This document shows, piece after piece, positions 57,886-64,000 of a stretch of DNA of 64,000 bases; position 1 is the stretch's first letter, and every line of letters begins with the position of its first letter. The position numbers and the translations under genes were made by a program. The stretch lies in contig JAACJP010000002.1 of the NCBI GenBank assembly GCA_013368375.1, forward strand, positions 124,001-188,000, given 5' to 3'. The notes under the pieces are model-generated. The model searched no databases, had not been told where the DNA came from, and saw nothing but the letters and a program-made list of their open reading frames with translations. The stretch is from Tricholomella constricta (lineage: Eukaryota > Basidiomycota > Agaricomycetes > Agaricales > Lyophyllaceae).

Positions 57886-58516
57886 GGCTGCGATTTGGAG
57901 ATTGGAGTTTCTGGCAAAATTTGAGTTTTTGGTAACAGTCACATGTGACGGTCCGACATCCTCATGATCACGACTGTCCCTGGCTAGCACCCATCCACCC
58001 AGTCCTCCTTCTGATGATGCTTGACGCATCAGCGACTTGGAACGCTCGACAGAGACCTTGTCCAAGCCCCGACCCACTCTACACGGGGTTTTGACACCAC
58101 TTGTCCATTGCGGCACTTGATACAGTTACATCCTGACAGTGGAAATGTCATTCAGCATTTTACACAATCTGCGGCATTCTGAGGTCAATCCGGAGGAGTC
58201 TATTGCACTATGCATGAGACCTTTTGAAAAATTACTTACTACCAACACTCAGCTTTGAACTAGAAACGAGAGAAGTGCTGGAGCAAATGCAAGAGTACTT
58301 CTGATACAGTCACATTTTCGTCAAGCTCCAGCTATCCTTGGCCTATGAACACATCGTTATTCCAGGGATTCAAGGTATGTAATTACTCTGGTCCAGCTCG
58401 CTTCGGTGGCACTTGATCAAATCACGGCGATTCGATACTTGTCGACACTCAGCCAGAACTCCGAGCCGGAATTTCGTTCCTAGCATCGTCTGCAGAATAC
58501 CATTGACACCTTACGC
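57886..58516. other. Divergent intergenic region PNO1 / A-TmpA gene
   Basis: About 0.63 kb; nothing beyond likely promoters. Confidence 0.35.
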
Positions 58517-58524
58517 TATATAAG
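58517..58524 (+). promoter_or_regulatory. TATA box of the A-TmpA gene
   Basis: TATATAAG stands 50 bp upstream of the ATG at 58575. Confidence 0.5.
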
Positions 58525-58574
58525 ACTGCGAACATACAGTGTGAAATGTCCTCCGCACTGACCACACCCGTAAT

Positions 58575-61500
58575 ATGGAATGCAGGACCTTCAACCAGGA
58601 AGCGCTGCAGACGCTTTCCCCAGTCGGCAGGGCCCTTTTCAATAAGTTCGGACGAGGCGAAACTCGCGAGTACCCATTTAAATGCGTTCACCAAGCCTTC
58701 GAGTTTCAAGCCCGGAGCCACCCAGACACTATTGCCGTCGAAGATCTTCCGGAAAAAATCACCTTCGCTCATCTGGATCGACGGGCGAACTGCCTTGCTG
58801 CCCACCTGCGCGAACTAGGGATCTTTCCAGGGTCGAGGGTCGGCCTACTTGTAGAGCGGTCCATCCATATGGTTGTGGGCATTCTTGCTGTTCTCAAGGC
58901 AGGAGGCGCATACGTTCCGCTGGACGGTAACGTTGTGTCGAGCAGTACTCTGACTCATGCTCTGAGAGACTCCGATGCATCACTCGTTCTGGTACAAGAC
59001 AAATTTTCCGAGCGGGTCTTCATGACACCTACTGTATCCCTCGAAGAGTTCGCCTGTTCGCACGCGTCTGTGGTGGAGTGTTCCAAACCTGAAGATCTAT
59101 CGAGTCCAGATGACAGTGCTTATATCATCTACACCAGCGGTACGTTCTAGTCCTGTAATTCTATCGAAAGTTTTTAATTCCTGTCTAGGAACAACCGGTG
59201 TTCCGAAAGGTGTCGACGTGATGCACCAGAATGTTACAAATCGTAGGCATTGCTAATTGACAGGCTCTCCGATTCTCATCTACCACACATTCAGTCGTAT
59301 GCGTCGGTCCAGGGAACCTGGCCATGAGCCCCGGTCTGCGAGTTTCTCAACTGATGAATATCTCGTTCGATATGGCGGCTTGGGTGCGCTACATACCTTT
59401 TAATCTCTGTCCTTTTTCTGAACACTCTAAACCTCCAGGAAATTCTTGGAAGTTTGTGCAACGGAAGCACCCTTTGTCTGAGGGGAAAGACATCAAAGGA
59501 ATGGCGCGCCGTTATGAAAACAATCGACATTATGATCGCGACCCCATCGATGTTGACTCCTCACGATCCCGCTGATTATCCGAATATCAAGGTTGTCGCA
59601 GTAGGAGGAGAGCCATGTCCTAAAGGCAAGCACTTTTATCGAAAAGGCGTTTCTAGTTCTGATCTTCTTCCTGATAGGACTTGCGGACACTTGGGCGCAA
59701 ACTGTCGACTTCTACAACTGCTGTGGTCCCACTGAGGTCGGTTCATTCACAAGCTCTTACAACCTTTGATTTATAATATCTTGCGACTAGGTCACCATAA
59801 TACACACAATGCATAGGCATTCTCCTGGCGACACCCTTGGAATAGGAGTTCCCACGCCCAACAACACAGTTTACATTTTGGACGAACATATGAAGCCTGT
59901 AAAAATCGGTGATGTGGGTATCATGTGGGCAGGCGGTGCTGGTATTACCCGTGGTTACCTCAATTTGGCTGCAAAGACTGCAGAGGTGTACAAACTTGAT
60001 CCTTTTTTGAACGACGGGTGCCTTGCTCCAATATGTTTCTGGTAAAAGCAGTACTGATGCAACGATAGGTCAATGATGTTCAATACCGGAGATCTAGCGT
60101 AGGTTCAGGTTCCATCATGGTCCTTGAGACATCTGACGATTTCAATAGGCGCTGGTACCCGAATGGCGACATCGAACATTTAGGGAGAGTCGATGATCAA
60201 GTTAAGGTCAAGGTTGGTGAAGTTTTCATGATTTACATCCAGCTATTGACATGAATCACCTAGGGTTTCAGGGTAGAACTCGACGGTGTGGCTGCAGCGA
60301 TGGAGGTAAGTCATCTTTGCACATTTATGCGGCTGTTGACCTTACATGGAGCAAGACGACACCAGGAGTCAAGCTGGCTGCTGCAGTTCTTATCGAAGGA
60401 GAGCTGTGGGGATTCTTTACTCCGCCTAGCGTTGAGATACATGCGGTTAAGGCGTCAACGTCCCGTGTTCAACCCTACTATGCCGTCCCATCGAAGTACA
60501 TTCCGCTGACCAAATTTCCGGTTACGGTGTAAGTGGCTTATTGTTCAGCATTTCTGATATTCTAATCGCGAAATAGGAATGGCAAGGTCGACAAGATATC
60601 TTTGAAGACACTGGCTCTAGAATCATCCCTATATGTCCCTCAATCACCTCCGCAAGAGCTTCTTACTCCAGACGCAAAACTTCCAAAGCTCCCTCCAGTC
60701 TATCCAGTATTAATTAGCGCGGACAAGCACTATAACTCACCAATTCAATACAAGGAGTCTGCTGCTTGTGAGCAACGTCCCGAATCCGAGATCACGATCA
60801 TCTCTTCGTCCTCCTCATCAAACCCGCCGTCCCTGCCTCCCAGGTCAAAGGATCGGGTTTGCTCACCTTCCCCCGACCGCTGCAGCAACTCTTCCGCATC
60901 GCCTTCAACGCCGCGAGACTCCTCTATAAACTCTTCTGACCTTTACCTTTCGCCCTCCACACCTCCTCCTCCTCTGCCTGCCAGGTCAAAAGATCGACCT
61001 CCATCACCACCACTTGAAACAAGAAACAAACTAGCAGCCTTGAAAGAAGAGGATGTTGAAGAGCATCCAGCACCGTCTCTGTCACTCTATTCTCCACCTC
61101 CTAGGTCGAAAGAGCGCTCCTCCTCACGACTAAGCTGGAACAGATCCGCGGAATCTGTAGTATCGGTACAACAGTTGGTCACCGAGGTTTCACGACGGTC
61201 CACTCCCCGCTCCTCGCCAACACCTCCGCCCATACCTGCGAAATCGATGAAGCGGCCTCCTTCACCCACGGTTGCGAGTCCTGTTTTCTCTTACGAAAGG
61301 TCCGCAGGCGATCAGGACGCTAAAAAGGTGCTGTACAGTGGACATCACCTCCCTGGGCATGTTGAGATCCACGTAGACCTTCCAATTAAGAAGGAGATTG
61401 ATCCGTCTGCCCTGGAAGATCAAACCTCTATCTGGGCAGGATACAAGCAGGATGTCATGCCCCAGAAGAGCCAAGGGCCCTTCATGCGAAAACTTCGATA

Positions 61501-63013
61501 TCAAGTCGCCTCCCTGTGCCGACGTTTATTCGGCCTGGTCTTCTTTATCAATTTTCTGGTCTTGATAGGCATTGCGAGCAAAGGCGCGAATGCCCTAAAG
61601 GTCAACGAGGTCGTGGTTGGCAACCTCTTTGTGGCCGTTCTCATGCGTCAGGACTACGTTATTGATGCGTTCTACATCCTCTTCACTGCTGTTCCCTCCA
61701 GCTGGCCACTGTGGGTTCGCAAAATTGCCGCCGGAGTCCACCATATCGGAGGAGTGCATTCCGGCGCCGGAGCCTCTAGTTTCCTTTGGCAGCTGTACTT
61801 TACGGTACAAGCGACGAAGGAGAGGACAATGGATTCAAGCGTGGGTAATGATTGGGTTTCGTATTGCGATATGACTGACCTGAATTTGCTTCTCAGCCCA
61901 CACCATCAGGCCCGACACTCGCTTTCACATACGTGCTGCTATTCTTATTAGTGATCACACTCTTGCTCGCGTACCCCGGAATGCATAAAAAGGTTCATAG
62001 CAGCTTCGAGGCTTCACATCGACTGCTTGGGTGGGCTGTTGTCGCCCTTGTCTGGATCCAGGTTAGTGGATCTTGATTCACAAAGTTAGACGAAATATTG
62101 ATCTGCGCATCGCAGTCTATTCTTCTCGCAAATGACTATCGACCCAGTGAACGGTCACTTGGGATGGCATTGGTTCTATCCGCTCCCTTCTGGCTGGTGC
62201 TTGTGATGATAGGTGAATTAATCCAGCTGTATTCATTCTTCGCATCTTGAATTAAAGTACGTTCCTCTGCAGCATCTCTCATACTTCCATGGGTGAGGCT
62301 ACGGAAGGTGGATATTGTTTACTCTGAAAGGATATCATCGCAGGCCATTAGGATGTACTTTGACTATAGTAAGTTTCATCTGTCGCCGTTTGATTGCAAG
62401 CTGACCCTCCTCATATAGCTACCCCCCCGGCTGGGAGCTTGGTCAGGATATCCGACGAACCTTTGACTGAGTGGCATAACTTTGCAACCCTCCCAGAGCC
62501 CGGCAAGCCTGGGTTCTCGATCGTCGTCAGTAGAGGTGGTGATTGGGCGAAGCAACAAATTGCACACCCCCCCAGCAAGATATGGGTTCGCGGCATACCC
62601 ATCTACGGCGTAATGCGCATCGCCTCAGTGTTCCGCCGCATCGTCCTCGTTGCCACCAGCTCCGGAATTGGACCATGCATTCCAATAGTCCTCGAACAAA
62701 AGCTTCCAATCCGACTGCTATGGATTGCCTCCAATGTCCGAGAGACTTTCGGTAACCAACTTGTCGATTCTGTCGTGAAAGCCAATCCCCAAGCCGTCAT
62801 ATACAGTAAGTCTTTTGCTGCTTTTTCTTATTGTCCTCCTGATAATTTTCAGATACTCAACAATATGGAAAACCCGACATAGTCAAGCTGACCTACCGCC
62901 TCGTGAAGGAATTCGATGCCGAGGCAGTCGTTGTCATGTCCAACAAAAAGGTGACAGAAAAGGTGGTGTTCGAGATGATGAACCGAGGCATACCTGCCTT
63001 CGGCACCACGTAG
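58575..63013 (+). CDS. TmpB-like protein: adenylation domain + TmpA-type membrane flavoprotein
   Basis: Single-A-domain paralog of the 3.6-kb gene; I estimate about 1,220 residues. The A domain (about 1-510) has [54 protein letters not shown] and NGKVDK. Its first exon is 565 nt, as in the tandem gene. A long linker (about 515-760) is Pro/Ser-rich and repeats PPRSKDR-like units four times. The TmpA half begins [19 protein letters not shown], with membrane segments around LFGLVFFINFLVLIG and [12 protein letters not shown], the histidines of HHIGGVHSGAG and SSFEASHRLLGW, and the soluble VLVATSSGIGPC, NVRETFG and NRGIPAFGTT end. Intron 59626-59677 has a GC donor. This is the same layout as Aspergillus TmpB, again with no carrier domain. 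Confidence 0.87.
60836..61260 (+). repeat. Degenerate PxRSKDR repeats in the linker
   Basis: Four units in the encoded protein: LPPRSKDRVCSPSP, LPARSKDRPPSPP, PPRSKERSSSRLS, IPAKSMKRPPSP. Each pairs a Pro-x-x-Pro run with Arg/Lys and Ser-Pro sites. Confidence 0.75.
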
Positions 63014-63810
63014 GAGAGAAATCAAAGGATTCGCGTTCCATGCTGGATTTTGGATCGCTGCGTTGGCTTCAATAATATTCCGATACTCAATACGGACGGA
63101 CGACTGTCATTTACTGCAACTCACAACATCGTACAACGACTGCGATAGCGTAATTTCCTATATATTTTCAAGTTCGAACATTCTATAATACATATGTCAC
63201 TGTATACTATAGCTATCGTCATCTCTCATCTGTAGATAAAAGCTTGCATATATTGAACGCTTGTGCTTTACCCGACTCTTAGTTGAATCGTAATTGGAGC
63301 ACGGAGAGGTGGTGGAGGATCTTAGGTGGGGTGGACAAAGATATGGGTGACGTTGGTCTGCAAGGGGAAACGGAGCGACCCCTGGCTGAGTGCATTGGAT
63401 CTGACGTGAACTCGGCGTAGGCCCTGATTCATGACGGCACAACACACTGATGGACGCATCTGCCAATTTGCAAGTCAACTTGTCACCCACCCCCTCAAAC
63501 AATCCTGGGCCCAAAGCACTGATTCAACCTATCATTTACTCGCTCGTCCCACCCGAAGAACGACGTCCTGCCTTTATAGAATGATGCTTGATTACTTCCA
63601 TGATATCCGTGCCTATCGCTCAAAGGCTGGATTACGAAAGAAGTTCATCATTCAACTTGGGTGTAAGACGCTCAGAGCATGTTATTTTAATCCGTGAGAC
63701 GATTCGAGCACGTTCATTCGAAGGAGCTGATATCTAATACGCATCGCACACCACGTCTTTTATTTAAAGGAGAAGGGCGAAGCTAGAGGGTCAATAACTC
63801 AAGTATCACG
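63014..63810. other. Intergenic, nothing recognised
   Basis: About 0.8 kb, AT-rich at the left end; no gene motifs. Confidence 0.35.
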
Positions 63811-64000
63811 ATGGCGAGTACGAGTCCTTTGAGCGCCCTTTTGAGCATCATTTCTTCTGGGGTACAGACTCTGGAATCAGCATATTCCAAGGATGGACTG
63901 GCGTTCCCATCTTTAGACGATCCTTTCCGACCAACTCCTCTGGACCAGGATGCGGCTTTGGCGGAGACCAGACGTTTGATTGTAGCTGCTGCTGCGCAGC
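63811..64000 (+). CDS. O-methyltransferase-like gene, 5' part only
   Basis: Runs off the window; 63 codons seen. MASTSPLSALLSIISSGVQT, LESAYSKDGLAFPSLDDPF, RPTPLDQDAALAETRRLIV, AAAAQ has the pattern of the N-terminal dimerisation part of fungal class II O-methyltransferases (Sxx-I-x-x-x-V-x-x-LE, P-S-L-D-x-PF, A-x-x-L-I-V-A-A-A-A-Q). The SAM-binding domain is not in view, so the function is not proven. If right, it would put a tailoring methyltransferase 0.8 kb from the A-TmpA gene on the same strand. Confidence 0.6.
   Translation, partial: MASTSPLSALLSIISSGVQTLESAYSKDGLAFPSLDDPFRPTPLDQDAALAETRRLIVAAAAQ

Overview
The window comes from a filamentous basidiomycete, most likely a mushroom-forming agaricomycete. 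The evidence is dense genes split by many 45-70 bp introns, several basidiomycete-type multicopy proteins, a fungal sesquiterpene synthase, a glyoxal oxidase and split G-gamma genes. I assembled the gene models by hand from splice sites and conserved residues. For the two best-checked models (the large adenylation protein and its TmpA-like paralog) the exon lengths sum to an intact frame.

Left part (1-16.6 kb): a FluG-type glutamine-synthetase-fold gene (minus) stands head to head with an unusual 1,575-residue protein (plus). That protein carries two adenylation (A) domains in tandem, then a TmpA/TmpB-type membrane flavin oxidoreductase half, with no carrier or condensation domain. Further on are a decayed multicopy-family gene, dynactin p27 (DCTN6), a stand-alone TmpA-like oxidoreductase and a Tim17/22-family protein.

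Middle part (16.6-57.9 kb) is mostly housekeeping and signalling: WDR53-like WD protein, Aha1 co-chaperone with a membrane tail, sesquiterpene synthase, a multicopy hypothetical, a DUF3429/TMEM69 protein, a single-pass SH3 membrane protein, F-box/WD40 protein, a secreted Kre9/Knh1-like protein, Atg15 lipase, a coiled-coil protein, two tandem G-gamma subunits, a hAT-like MITE inserted exactly at the stop codon of mitochondrial thioredoxin, a GPI-type cupredoxin, myotubularin phosphatase, SAM synthetase, amidophosphoribosyltransferase (start codon split by an intron), a Crinkler-header kinase flanked by duplicated 3' sequence, glyoxal oxidase and PNO1/DIM2.

Right part (58.5-64 kb): a third paralog with one A domain, a repetitive Pro/Ser linker and the TmpA half, then the start of an O-methyltransferase-like gene that runs off the window.

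The main theme is three TmpA/TmpB-type enzymes plus a FluG-like enzyme in one 64-kb segment. In Aspergillus nidulans FluG, TmpA and TmpB are enzymes needed for separate extracellular signals that trigger asexual development. That the basidiomycete versions make signals is inference. Recurrent GC-AG introns, a 9-nt exon and reciprocal intron loss between the tandem A domains are secondary features of note.
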